Below, piece after piece: positions 38,213 to 44,846 of a DNA stretch of 47,159 bases. Source of the DNA: Gammaproteobacteria bacterium (GTDB lineage Bacteria > Pseudomonadota > Gammaproteobacteria > Acidiferrobacterales > Acidiferrobacteraceae); assembly GCA_028064935.1 (NCBI GenBank), contig JAPTWT010000087.1:1-47159 (forward strand), in the 5' to 3' direction. The position numbers were made by a program, and so were the translations under genes. The notes beneath the pieces were generated by a model. It was not told the origin of the DNA and did no database searches. It saw only the letters and a program-made list of their open reading frames with translations. Position 1 is the first letter of the stretch; every line of letters starts with the position of its first letter.

Positions 38213-38408
38213 CGCCGAGTTCGCGGACATGCGCCAGAATCGCCTCAGCGCGCGCCTGCGCGAGTTTCTTCTCGACTCTGCCCTGCTCTTCCTCGCGCAG
38301 CTTGTTTGCCTCTTCCTCGCTGATCTTCGGCGCCTCGGGAAACAGCTTGCGCATCACTTTTCCCATGCTTCCCTGCTGTTCCAGAAGTTCTCTGCTGATC
38401 TCGCTCAC
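38202..38408 (-). CDS. helical acidic protein
   Basis: 68 residues from GTG 38408 with GGAG upstream; longer starts would overlap the next gene. EISRELLEQQGSMGKVMRKLFPEAPKISEEEANKLREEEQGRVEKKLAQARAEAILAHV: single long charged coil. Function unknown. Confidence 0.5.
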   Translation of the reverse strand: MSEISRELLEQQGSMGKVMRKLFPEAPKISEEEANKLREEEQGRVEKKLAQARAEAILAHVRELGDDY

Positions 38409-38611
38409 TTCAATTCTCCAATGACTCGGATCAGACCCTGCTTGCCGTAATGATCGATCCATGCCGGGTCTTGGAAAGCATGGACAGCGAATGCTGCTCT
38501 GGCGTGGTCGATGTCTCGCGCCTGCTGCTTACAGGCTGGCCATAGTATGTCCATGTCGATCGACCGCTGCCGCGACCACCACCAACTACGGATTAATTTA
38601 AGGAGGGTCAT
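38405..38611 (-). CDS. conserved small phage protein
   Basis: 68 residues. DILWPACKQQARDIDHARAAFAVHAFQDPAWIDHYGKQG follows a recognisable phage pattern (D.LWP..K...D.DHARAAFA.HAF.DPAW). The N-terminus (MTLLKLIRSWWWSRQRSIDM) may be an upstream extension; ATG 38554 is an alternative start. Function unknown. Confidence 0.6.
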   Translation of the reverse strand: MTLLKLIRSWWWSRQRSIDMDILWPACKQQARDIDHARAAFAVHAFQDPAWIDHYGKQGLIRVIGELK

Positions 38612-38622
38612 CTGAACACGCC

Positions 38623-38766
38623 TCAGCGGCTCAGTCTCAAAATCCGCCCCACGCGCTTCGGTTGCCGCCGCTCAACGCTATGCACCGATTCCACGCGGCG
38701 TTGGACGAGCCAGCGCCAGAGTGTCGAGCGAGGTCCGAAGCTGGCGCGCTTAGTCACGGTAGTCAT
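38623..38766 (-). CDS. tiny basic protein (47 aa)
   Basis: 47 residues: MTTVTKRASFGPRSTLWRWLVQRRVESVHSVERRQPKRVGRILRLSR. Highly basic. ATG overlaps the stop of the membrane protein upstream. Other longer readings of this frame run across the 11-residue repeats and are rejected. Nucleic acid binding is possible from charge. Confidence 0.5.
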   Translation of the reverse strand: MTTVTKRASFGPRSTLWRWLVQRRVESVHSVERRQPKRVGRILRLSR

Positions 38767-38900
38767 TCTCTTGGCTCGTTCCATGGGAATCGCGCGGTAG
38801 CCGCGATGAATGCCGCCGAGACTACTACGACAACAATGGCGACTACCAGCGCGGCTTGCGACCAGGTGAGGCTGGCCCACCAGAGTGAAAATGCGTGCAT
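38763..38900 (-). CDS. tiny single-span membrane protein (45 aa)
   Basis: 45 residues: MHAFSLWWASLTW, then SQAALVVAIVVVVVSAAFIAATARFPWNEP. One clear membrane segment (14-36). GGAGGG lies before ATG 38900 and its stop overlaps the next ATG. Short anchored phage proteins of this kind often interact with host membrane complexes; unproven. Confidence 0.55.
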   Translation of the reverse strand: MHAFSLWWASLTWSQAALVVAIVVVVVSAAFIAATARFPWNEPRE

Positions 38901-38903
38901 GGA

Positions 38904-39272
38904 TCAGCCCTCCACGCAATACAGCCGGCCGAAAGTTATTGCGCACGCGCGCTCGTACTCGGCCCACGCGGAATCGCGCACGCGCCTGTACTCGGCCAGC
39001 GCGGAATCGCGCACGCGCTCGTACTCGGCCAGCGCGGAATCGCGCACGCGCCTGTACTCGGCCCACGCGGAAGCGCATACACGCTCGTACTCGGCCAGCG
39101 CGGATGAAGATAGCAAGCGCGAAGCCGCCCAGTCCCAACCGAAATCGCTGGCGACACTTTCGCAAAGCGATTCATTGACCTTGACGAAATCACCGAATTT
39201 TGAGCGAAATAAATCCCGCTGCGTTAAGCAGGCATCGAGAGACTCAAGGGTTTTGAGAGTGAGAATGCGCAT
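38904..39272 (-). CDS. protein with five tandem 11-residue repeats
   Basis: 122 residues from ATG 39272, with AGGAG 9 nt upstream. The first 56 residues form a mixed domain (MRILTLKTLESLDACL, KVNESLCESVASDFGW). Residues 57-111 are five tandem 11-mers: S-A-[LW]-A-E-Y-[ER]-R-[VA]-[RC]-[DA]. A hendecad of this type makes a coiled coil with a charged stripe (E, R) and a Tyr stripe. The DNA repeats are 33 bp and nearly identical, so they may expand and contract. Function unknown. Confidence 0.62.
   Translation of the reverse strand: MRILTLKTLESLDACLTQRDLFRSKFGDFVKVNESLCESVASDFGWDWAASRLLSSSALAEYERVCASAWAEYRRVRDSALAEYERVRDSALAEYRRVRDSAWAEYERACAITFGRLYCVEG
38940..39104 (-). repeat. five 33-bp coding repeats
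   Basis: Codes for residues 57-111 of the protein above. Consecutive units differ by few bases and alternate between AEYERVRD- and AEYRRVRD-type codons. No spacers, so it is not a CRISPR array. Confidence 0.7.
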
Positions 39273-39300
39273 CTTCTGGTCTCCTGACTGATACCCTACT

Positions 39301-39336
39301 AAATGTGACTCTACGCGCACATTTCGGGCTTGTCAA
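39301..39336 (-). promoter_or_regulatory. sigma70-like promoter with operator-like inverted repeat
   Basis: Minus strand: TTGACA (39336-39331), 17-nt spacer, TAGAGT (39313-39308). Perfect inverted repeat AAATGTG-N10-CACATTT (39301-39324) straddles the -10. The -35 overlaps the csrA stop codon. Confidence 0.7.
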
Positions 39337-39539
39337 GCCTCCAGCGAACGGTCGAGCGCCGGGTGGCCGTTGGCGCGTTCGGCCACCTTGCGCTCGTGGA
39401 TTTCGAGCCGGTCCACCGGGATTTCGCGCGGGGCGTCGATACCGAATCGCACTACGCCGCGGTGGACGCCGAGCACGGTCACGCGGATGTTCTCGCCGAT
39501 GACGATGGTTTCGCCGGGAGAGCGGGAGAGGATGAGCAT
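39333..39539 (-). CDS. csrA: CsrA family RNA-binding regulator
   Basis: 68 residues from ATG 39539, with AGGA 9 nt upstream; the longer frame is not likely as it enters the next gene. LILSRSPGETIVIGENIRVTVLGVHRGVVRFGIDAPREIPVDRLEIHERK is the complete CsrA fold; the VHRGVVRFGI and REIPV segments match the RNA-binding surface (L4, R44-like position in the PREIPVDR element). CsrA binds GGA in mRNA leaders and changes translation. A phage copy might reset host carbon or stress programmes or tune phage leaders, most of which have GGAG. Confidence 0.85.
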   Translation of the reverse strand: MLILSRSPGETIVIGENIRVTVLGVHRGVVRFGIDAPREIPVDRLEIHERKVAERANGHPALDRSLEA

Positions 39540-39565
39540 AGCTATAGTTCCTAGGTTGGCCTTGA

Positions 39566-40738
39566 TTAAAGCGGCTCGCCCTTGGCGAGTTCCATCATAG
39601 TGACAAGCGCATTCAGCAGGTGATTTTGTAAATCCCTGGATTCGTCCTTCAGATGCCAGCGCAAATGCGTGTATTCTTCGATTAGTGTTCCAGCGATGAT
39701 TTTCGTCCCGCAAGCAAATGCGCTGCGATTGAGGTAGATCTTGCCTTCGTAAGCTTGTCCCCAAATGTGGTCATCCAGATCAGAAGTCACCACAATCGGG
39801 TAGTCCGATACCGGATAACCGCCCCATGTGACAAACTGAATCGCTCGATCAAGCTGCATCTGCTCGATCCGATTGAGCGGTACGGAATCCGGGGAAATCG
39901 CCGTCTTACGATGTTTCTTGTATAACGCCAGCGCAGTCGGATTCGTACAGAGTTTGAAACTCAGGCGTTCGATGACGCTCAGGAAATTTTCTGCTGGTGT
40001 CTCCCAGCAATCCAAGTCCAGTCGCGATTCAAACGAGCCAGTAGGGGCGCATAGGAACTTGACAAGGAATTCTTCGTTGTCACTCTGTAGAACAGCATGC
40101 CGCACGGCCGAATAAAACTGGTAAATGTTTTTGAGAGTGCGGTCTTCCGTCAAGTCAAGATTCGACAGGACGTTGTACGTCATCACCGATGGATATTCGA
40201 GTTTGCCAGCTCGGATGCCACGATAGTAACCGTACTCAGTCGGACGATCATGGACGTGCAGGCGATCGGTCGAATGCCATGGCGTGACGGACAATACGAT
40301 CTGCGCGCGCTCCAAGTACGCTGAATAGATCTGGTCGCCAGTCACCACGATAGTAGTGAAATCCTCTTGAGGTTCGAGGCGCTGATGAGAAACTTCACCG
40401 CCTTCGTCGATCGCGTTGCAGTAGAGTTCTCGAAACGCCTGCCACGGCTCCCACGTCTTGCCGAGGTCGGTCGTAAAGCCGATCTCCTCGTCATTCATCG
40501 TCACTACGCGAAACGAGCCGGTGCGGATTGCGACATCCGACGTCGAAAATTCCACGCGCTCAAGGCCGCGCCAAAGCGTGATTTTGCAACCGAGCCGAAG
40601 GCAAATGGCAATAGCATACTTAAGGCCGGTACCGAAAAAGCCGATGGGATTGTCGCATTCCTTGGACGAGACGCCGAAGGTGCGAACGGCGCGCAGGTCG
40701 ATGAGTCCGCGATTTCGGAAACTGACGATGTTGTTCAT
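39566..40738 (-). CDS. Bergerat-fold-like ATPase with rearranged motif order
   Basis: 390 residues from ATG 40738, with AGGAG 10 nt upstream. PIGFFGTGLKYAIAICLRLG (31-50) resembles the GHKL lid motif III; the N-box-like ELYCNAIDEGG (E104, N108, D111) comes after it, the reverse of normal order. The end (347-390) is GTLIEEYTHLRWHLKDESRDLQNHLLNALVTMMELA, with EEYTH in place of HExxH, like a degenerate zincin. Probably ATP-binding; activity unknown. It lies between the recombination genes and csrA. Confidence 0.65.
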   Translation of the reverse strand: MNNIVSFRNRGLIDLRAVRTFGVSSKECDNPIGFFGTGLKYAIAICLRLGCKITLWRGLERVEFSTSDVAIRTGSFRVVTMNDEEIGFTTDLGKTWEPWQAFRELYCNAIDEGGEVSHQRLEPQEDFTTIVVTGDQIYSAYLERAQIVLSVTPWHSTDRLHVHDRPTEYGYYRGIRAGKLEYPSVMTYNVLSNLDLTEDRTLKNIYQFYSAVRHAVLQSDNEEFLVKFLCAPTGSFESRLDLDCWETPAENFLSVIERLSFKLCTNPTALALYKKHRKTAISPDSVPLNRIEQMQLDRAIQFVTWGGYPVSDYPIVVTSDLDDHIWGQAYEGKIYLNRSAFACGTKIIAGTLIEEYTHLRWHLKDESRDLQNHLLNALVTMMELAKGEPL

Positions 40739-40754
40739 GCCTTGATCTCCTGAT

Positions 40755-41411
40755 TCATGCGGCACGCTTTTTCAAGCGACCATCTATTTCGTATGCCTGC
40801 CGAAACAAAATGAACTGCGCCTTGGCGTCCTCCAATTCTCCATAGTAGTGGTGCGCAAAGTCAGCGGACTCTTTCGCCACTCTGAGTAGGTGGAATGCCT
40901 CGGGCTTCCATTCCGGCGCGCATTCCTCCAGCAGCAGCGCATATGCACCGAGTTGTATCAAGTAGTCCTGATACACGCCGTTCGAGGTTTTCCAGTCCAC
41001 CAGCACAATGCGACCCTTGGTGTCGCGGCCGATTGCGTCCACGGTGCCTCCGAATTGGTGCCGCTCGGAGACGTAGCCGCGTTCAGTGGCGATGATTTCG
41101 ATGCGAGTCTGATCCCACCACTCGCGGAACTGCGCGAACGCATTGGCCGCTCGCTCTGCGATCTGCGGATTGACGCCGACTATTTCGGGCGCGGGATGCG
41201 AGAGAATGAACGCCTCGATCATGTCATGAGCGAGCGTGCCGGCCTCGGCAGCTTCATCGCGCTTCTCATACAAAGATGCTGCGCCAGACTGTCCTTGCTT
41301 GAAAGCCCAATGCAATAATGCGCCGCTGTCCTTGAAGCGACTGATTATGGTAGTTGTGCCTGGCACTCGCTGCCCGGCTGCGTTTTTGTACCCTTGTGCT
41401 GGTCTCGCCAT
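40755..41411 (-). CDS. PD-(D/E)XK (RecB/Cas4-like) nuclease
   Basis: 218 residues from ATG 41411; the longer frame is in the next gene. Motifs in order: AEAGTLAH62DMIEAF, FGGTVD125AIGR, IVLVD139WK141TS, then Q153LGAY157. These give the RecB-type signature: H, D, D-x-K and Q-x3-Y. No Cys cluster for an FeS site, so not a classic Cas4. Likely the phage recombination exonuclease partnered with the Sak4-like and SSB-like neighbours. Confidence 0.78.
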   Translation of the reverse strand: MARPAQGYKNAAGQRVPGTTTIISRFKDSGALLHWAFKQGQSGAASLYEKRDEAAEAGTLAHDMIEAFILSHPAPEIVGVNPQIAERAANAFAQFREWWDQTRIEIIATERGYVSERHQFGGTVDAIGRDTKGRIVLVDWKTSNGVYQDYLIQLGAYALLLEECAPEWKPEAFHLLRVAKESADFAHHYYGELEDAKAQFILFRQAYEIDGRLKKRAA

Positions 41412-41430
41412 GTCGCACCTAAATTCCAGG

Positions 41431-42081
41431 CTAGAACGGAATGTCGTCGTCGAAGTCCGCGCCCGCGCTCGCGCCCTGACGCTGCGAAATTGTCTGCGCA
41501 GGTTTGTCGCGTCCCTTACGGCGATCCAGAACTGGCGTGCGCTCCAGCATCTTTTCGTAGTCGTGGATGCGCTTCGGCTCGGTCTTGCCGCCGAGAATTT
41601 CGGTGGCCGTGAGGTTCGTTTGCGGATCGAACACACCGATCAGAATCAGCCGATCCGCATCGTCGCCAGTATTTTGATTGGTCGAAAGTTCCCGTTGCAG
41701 AAACATTCCGATGCGCTTTCCCATCAGCGCGGGATATCCCTGTAGCTTCGTACGAACTTGGGTGCGCGCCATGCTGTCCCACTTGTCGGCCTCGATTGGG
41801 CCTTCTTCGACATCGCGCAGCTTGAGACAAGCGAGCAGCGCCTGCACGAGATGATAGCCGCGCAGTTTCTCGCCATCAGAAAGGCGAACTGTGTATACGT
41901 CGAGAAAACTTGCGGTAGAGCCGTCATCCGTTTTGAAAGAAAGCCCAAGGCCCTCGACATTGTTGCGAGAGAGCAGCTTCTCCGCGCGCGTGATGGTGCC
42001 TACATATTTGCCGCTCTCGCGCAGCATGTTCGACACGGTGTCGCCCTTGCGGGCATCGTCAGCGTTCAGATGCAAACCCAT
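41431..42081 (-). CDS. single-strand DNA binding protein-like (SSB tail)
   Basis: 216 residues. Central domain has a barrel-like pattern (SGKYVGTITRAEKLLSRNNVEGLGLSFKTDDGSTASFLDVYTV), then a helix and strands. The last residues are GADFDDDIPF, the acidic SSB tip that recruits partners. In phages, such proteins sit between Sak4-like and exonuclease genes. DNA binding is inferred from tail and context, as no OB fold motif is certain. Confidence 0.65.
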   Translation of the reverse strand: MGLHLNADDARKGDTVSNMLRESGKYVGTITRAEKLLSRNNVEGLGLSFKTDDGSTASFLDVYTVRLSDGEKLRGYHLVQALLACLKLRDVEEGPIEADKWDSMARTQVRTKLQGYPALMGKRIGMFLQRELSTNQNTGDDADRLILIGVFDPQTNLTATEILGGKTEPKRIHDYEKMLERTPVLDRRKGRDKPAQTISQRQGASAGADFDDDIPF

Positions 42082-42096
42082 GATATAACTCCAGAA

Positions 42097-42741
42097 TTAA
42101 TCGGCTTTGGATGAAAGAGAATAGTACTCGACGACGGCCTTATCGACTTCGAGCAGATCATTCGGAATGTGTTCCGTCTCGAACATACCCATCGGCGTTT
42201 TAACGGTATCCTGTCCGCTGTTGTGGGTACTGAACACGTACTGGCCGTTGATAACGTGCGTGCGCAGGACAATGGTCACGAGGCCCTCGACGGTGATCTT
42301 CTCATCGAGCAGCTTGCCGATGGTCTTGGCTTTCACCTGGCCGTTCTCGGCCATGTCGGTGTGTGAGAGCAGATAGACGCGCTTTTCGGGCGCCAGATTG
42401 GCTGCCGCGGTGAGCACGTCGAAGTAGTGCTTCGCCATCTCGGTGAACTTCCCGTATCCGGTCTCGCTGGCGCGCGCCATAAACTCGACGGCGAGCAGAT
42501 ACTGAAAATCGTCGATAACCACGATTGGGCGCGATGTTTTGTGCATCGCATTGATAATCGTGTCGGCGAGCGCCGAGACGATCACGTTGCCGCCATCTTT
42601 GACCAGCTTCCAGCCGCTAGAACGGAACGGCAGCGGCTTCGGGATGGTCTGAATAAGCAGCGTTTGCGCGGGGTCCATGTTGCGCAGGCTTGCGCTCTTG
42701 CCGGTGCCCGACTGCCCCAAAATCATTGTGGCGATGCTCAT
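42097..42741 (-). CDS. Sak4-like ATPase (AAA_24), single-strand annealing type
   Basis: 214 residues with AGGAG upstream. P-loop G9QSGTGKS16, Walker B-like RPIVVID77D78FQYLLA, then a VYLLSHTDMAENGQVKAKTIGKLLDE region with a sensor-like S-H-T-D. This set matches the Sak4/AAA_24 group that drives recombination in phages, usually with SSB. The gene begins a recombination block Sak4-SSB-nuclease. Confidence 0.78.
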   Translation of the reverse strand: MSIATMILGQSGTGKSASLRNMDPAQTLLIQTIPKPLPFRSSGWKLVKDGGNVIVSALADTIINAMHKTSRPIVVIDDFQYLLAVEFMARASETGYGKFTEMAKHYFDVLTAAANLAPEKRVYLLSHTDMAENGQVKAKTIGKLLDEKITVEGLVTIVLRTHVINGQYVFSTHNSGQDTVKTPMGMFETEHIPNDLLEVDKAVVEYYSLSSKAD

Positions 42742-42823
42742 TGCTCATTTGCTCCTGTAGCTCAAGGTCTTGTTGGTGCCACCACGACGTGTCGTCGTCA
42801 TCGAAAGGGTAAAAATCGTCCAT
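42617..42823 (-). CDS. small acidic protein overlapping the Sak4-like start
   Basis: 68 residues from ATG 42823, with GGAG 8 nt upstream. DDFYPFDDDDTSWWHQQDLELQEQMSNEHRHND, an acidic/aromatic start typical of small proteins upstream of phage recombination genes. It overlaps the ATPase gene by 125 nt in another frame. The overlap is long, so the true stop may be as shown or the gene may be shorter in relatives. Confidence 0.45.
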   Translation of the reverse strand: MDDFYPFDDDDTSWWHQQDLELQEQMSNEHRHNDFGAVGHRQERKPAQHGPRANAAYSDHPEAAAVPF

Positions 42824-42987
42824 CACCAGCGCTCCGCGATCAGCTTACTCGGAATCCTCACCGCGCACTCCCTGCGACGCTTGTACCGATGCGCCTGGCG
42901 CGGGTCGCGGAGGTCGAACATAGGGCGCAAGCGCACGGTGAGATCGGGGTGCGAATCGCGGAACGTGCCGAAAATGCGGGTTTTCAT
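42823..42987 (-). CDS. small basic protein (54 aa)
   Basis: 54 residues from ATG 42987, after GGGAG. KTRIFGTFRDSHPDLTVRLRPMFDLRDPRQAHRYKRRRECAVRIPSKLIAERW. Basic with a beta pattern. Stop shares one base with the next ATG. Unknown. Confidence 0.52.
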   Translation of the reverse strand: MKTRIFGTFRDSHPDLTVRLRPMFDLRDPRQAHRYKRRRECAVRIPSKLIAERW

Positions 42988-43205
42988 GTCAGCTCCCTCA
43001 CCGCAAAAATGTGATTGATCCCTGCCGTCACGGTGAACCCGTACTTCTTCGCGTACTCGACGGCGTGCGTGCCGCAGTCGAACTCGGCGACGATTCGCCC
43101 CGGCTGGCGCGCGGCGTTGCGCTCGATATCCGCCTGCTTCCACTTGTCGTAGGCTTCGTCACAGATATCGCCCCAGTCTCGCTCTGGACCGTAGATGTCT
43201 CGCAT
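42984..43205 (-). CDS. hypothetical small protein
   Basis: 73 residues from ATG 43205. RDIYGPERDWGDICDEAYDKWKQADIERNAARQPGRIVAEFDCGTHAVEYAKKYGFTVTAGINHIFAV. Helix then beta-alpha-beta; the AVEYAKKYGFTVTAG segment may be a small Rossmann-like piece. Short ribosome signal. Unknown function. Confidence 0.5.
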   Translation of the reverse strand: MRDIYGPERDWGDICDEAYDKWKQADIERNAARQPGRIVAEFDCGTHAVEYAKKYGFTVTAGINHIFAVRELT

Positions 43206-43210
43206 GGCAG

Positions 43211-43588
43211 TCAATCCATGTAACCGTTGGGATATGACGTATCGGCGTGATCCCGGCAGCAGCGGCACGGCTCCGTATGCACCAGCGAGGACTTGCCGAT
43301 GCGGCGCTCCTTGTCCTCGAACGATTGGCCGTCGTCATTCCAGCCGATCCACTTGCGGTACACGTAGAACTTCGCCGTCTCGCGCACCAGCTTGCCGATG
43401 GTGAGACATGGGCCGCAGGGGCTGAACTTGCGGACGATCTGCGTGTCCGGCTCAGTGGCCGTTTCCATGATGACGTGCTCGACCGGCTCGCCTGTCCAAG
43501 CGAGCTGAAGCATGGCATCGGCAACTGGATTGCCGTCAATGGACGCGACGGCGAGAGCGGAAAGATCGGCGGTGGAAAATGCGTTCAC
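43211..43588 (-). CDS. hypothetical protein with Cys pairs
   Basis: 125 residues from GTG 43588 with GGAG 10 nt upstream. STADLSALAVASIDGNPVADAMLQLAWTGEPVEHVIMETATEPDTQIVRKFSPCGPC, then YVYRKWIGWNDDGQSF and TEPCRCCRDHADTSYP. Cys pairs CGPC and CRCC suggest a metal site. First gene behind the promoter at 43627-43655. Confidence 0.55.
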   Translation of the reverse strand: MNAFSTADLSALAVASIDGNPVADAMLQLAWTGEPVEHVIMETATEPDTQIVRKFSPCGPCLTIGKLVRETAKFYVYRKWIGWNDDGQSFEDKERRIGKSSLVHTEPCRCCRDHADTSYPNGYMD

Positions 43589-43626
43589 GTTATGGCTCCG
43601 TACCGGTGAATCTCTACGATGTGGCT

Positions 43627-43655
43627 AGATTACTCGCTTTCTATGTGTGCGTCAA
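43627..43655 (-). promoter_or_regulatory. sigma70-like promoter
   Basis: Minus strand: TTGACG (43655-43650), 17-nt spacer, TAATCT (43632-43627). CATCGTAGAGA (43621-43611) begins 5 nt after the -10, the same leader start as at 37862-37852. Confidence 0.75.
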
Positions 43656-43950
43656 GAGGCACATGCGGATATTTAAGATAGATTCCCGGTCGCCGATTCG
43701 CACCCTGCCGCACGGCCTTGACCGTGGGGTGAGGCACCGATACTCACGCCAAAACCGCGCCGCCGTGGGGTGGGGATTAGCCACTCGCCTCATCGCGAAC
43801 GGAGCAGTCTCGACGCCCCTCTGGGAGCCTGGCAGACAAATCGCACCGGGGCTGCCGGTTACTTCGTAGCTGGAACAGCCGTATGATCGCGCCACTCGTG
43901 CAGTTGGCGCGGCGCCGATGAGGCGCTCGGAATAGAAATTGTAGGCAGGA
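43656..43950 (-). other. gap without a confident gene
   Basis: About 300 nt. A frame on the minus strand is open from 44003 (GTG) to 43641 and could begin at GTG near 43958. Its translation (VRDPAYNFYSERLIGAAPTARVARSYGCSSYEVTGSPG...) has an odd Arg/Ser/Pro-rich composition and ends inside the promoter. I see no tRNA, terminator or strong signal. It may be a degenerate gene or a control region. Confidence 0.3.
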
Positions 43951-44106
43951 TCACGCACGCTTGTCGGCTGCCTTGGCGCGGTTCGGCCGATCCCAGTATT
44001 CACGCGGCAGGATCAACTCACCGTTCGGATTGCGCGCCGGAGCGGCCGGCGTAAACCGACCGCCGCGGCCGCGGACGGAGTGGCGCTTCTGTGTCGTGGT
44101 AGTCAT
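43951..44106 (-). CDS. small basic protein (51 aa)
   Basis: 51 residues: TTTTQKRHSVRGRGGRFTPAAPARNPNGELILPREYWDRPNRAKAADKRA. Basic and Pro/Gly-rich, probably unstructured. ATG overlaps the secreted protein stop by one base (TGATG). No function known. Confidence 0.5.
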   Translation of the reverse strand: MTTTTQKRHSVRGRGGRFTPAAPARNPNGELILPREYWDRPNRAKAADKRA

Positions 44107-44846
44107 CACTTCTCCGCCATGATCTTGATGACGCGCTGCAGCTCGGCTTGCGTGACGTACTTCGGATTGACCGGCGCGGCAGTATCGGCTACGGACGGCG
44201 GCGTTTCGACCGGTCTGCGAGCGATGGGCGCGGCGTAGGCGCAGTGCTTCAGGCCGAACTTTGCGGCGTCCTTGCACAGCAGCCGCACGGCGAGCTCGGG
44301 CTGACCGAATGCGTAGAACAGCCTGGCATCCTCGCGCAAGTCGCACTCCTTGTCGTGGCCGCTGAAGCCGAACGCCAGCCCGACCACTGGGCTACTTGCG
44401 CCGGCATTGCGCGCCGTCGCGCACGGAATCGTCGGTTGGACGAAACCGGCCATCGCCATTGGCGTCTGCCGAGGATACGAGTACGACGTGGACAGCGATT
44501 GCGCATTGCCGGCGTTGGAGGCTGAGCCGCCGCTTGCATTGCCGCCCGTTGCGTTTCCGCCAGTCGCATTGCCGCCGCTCGCCGTGCTGGACGCCGTGCC
44601 GCCGGCAGCGAGCGCTGCGCCGCCAGAGCCGCCAAGGCCAACCCCGACGCCGAGTCCCGAGCCGCCTTGCGCGGTCTGAGACTGCGATGCCGAGGCGCGC
44701 GAGGCCGATAGCGATAACGCGCCAGCGGACGCCGTAGCCGACGGCGGATCGCTTGGGCGATGCCCCCAGCCACCAGCGAAAGCGAGCGGGGATGCGGCGA
44801 GCATGGATGCCGAGAAGAGCGCGAGAACGATCCGTGTGCGGTGCAT
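44106..44846 (-). CDS. secreted low-complexity protein
   Basis: 246 residues with GGAG upstream. Residues 1-24 (MHRTRIVLALFSASMLAASPLAFA) are a Sec signal with an A-F-A cleavage site. Residues 30-120 are low-complexity Ser/Ala/Gly/Gln with repeated GGNATGGNATGGNASGG. The folded end (125-246) has PRQTPMAMAGFVQPTIPC, GLAFGFSGHDKECDLREDARLFYAFGQPELAVRLLCKDAAKFG. The pattern recurs in phages of Burkholderiales-type hosts (recollection, not verified). Likely exported to the periplasm; its role is unknown. Confidence 0.65.
   Translation of the reverse strand: MHRTRIVLALFSASMLAASPLAFAGGWGHRPSDPPSATASAGALSLSASRASASQSQTAQGGSGLGVGVGLGGSGGAALAAGGTASSTASGGNATGGNATGGNASGGSASNAGNAQSLSTSYSYPRQTPMAMAGFVQPTIPCATARNAGASSPVVGLAFGFSGHDKECDLREDARLFYAFGQPELAVRLLCKDAAKFGLKHCAYAAPIARRPVETPPSVADTAAPVNPKYVTQAELQRVIKIMAEK

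Noticed and set aside
38940..39104. CRISPR-like array
   Set aside because: The repeats are directly adjacent with no spacers and keep a coding frame.
38623..39165. 180-residue minus frame including RVRARARFRAGR repeats
   Set aside because: Its first part is a shifted reading of the 33-bp repeats. Only the last 47 residues, from ATG 38766, fit the gene chain.
38662..39291. 209-residue plus-strand frame across the repeats
   Set aside because: It is the antisense of the 11-residue repeat gene; repeats keep several frames open. The minus-strand gene has a good ribosome site, promoter and coupled neighbours.
43700..43930. possible tRNA
   Set aside because: No arm set with a proper T-loop or D-loop could be folded by eye.
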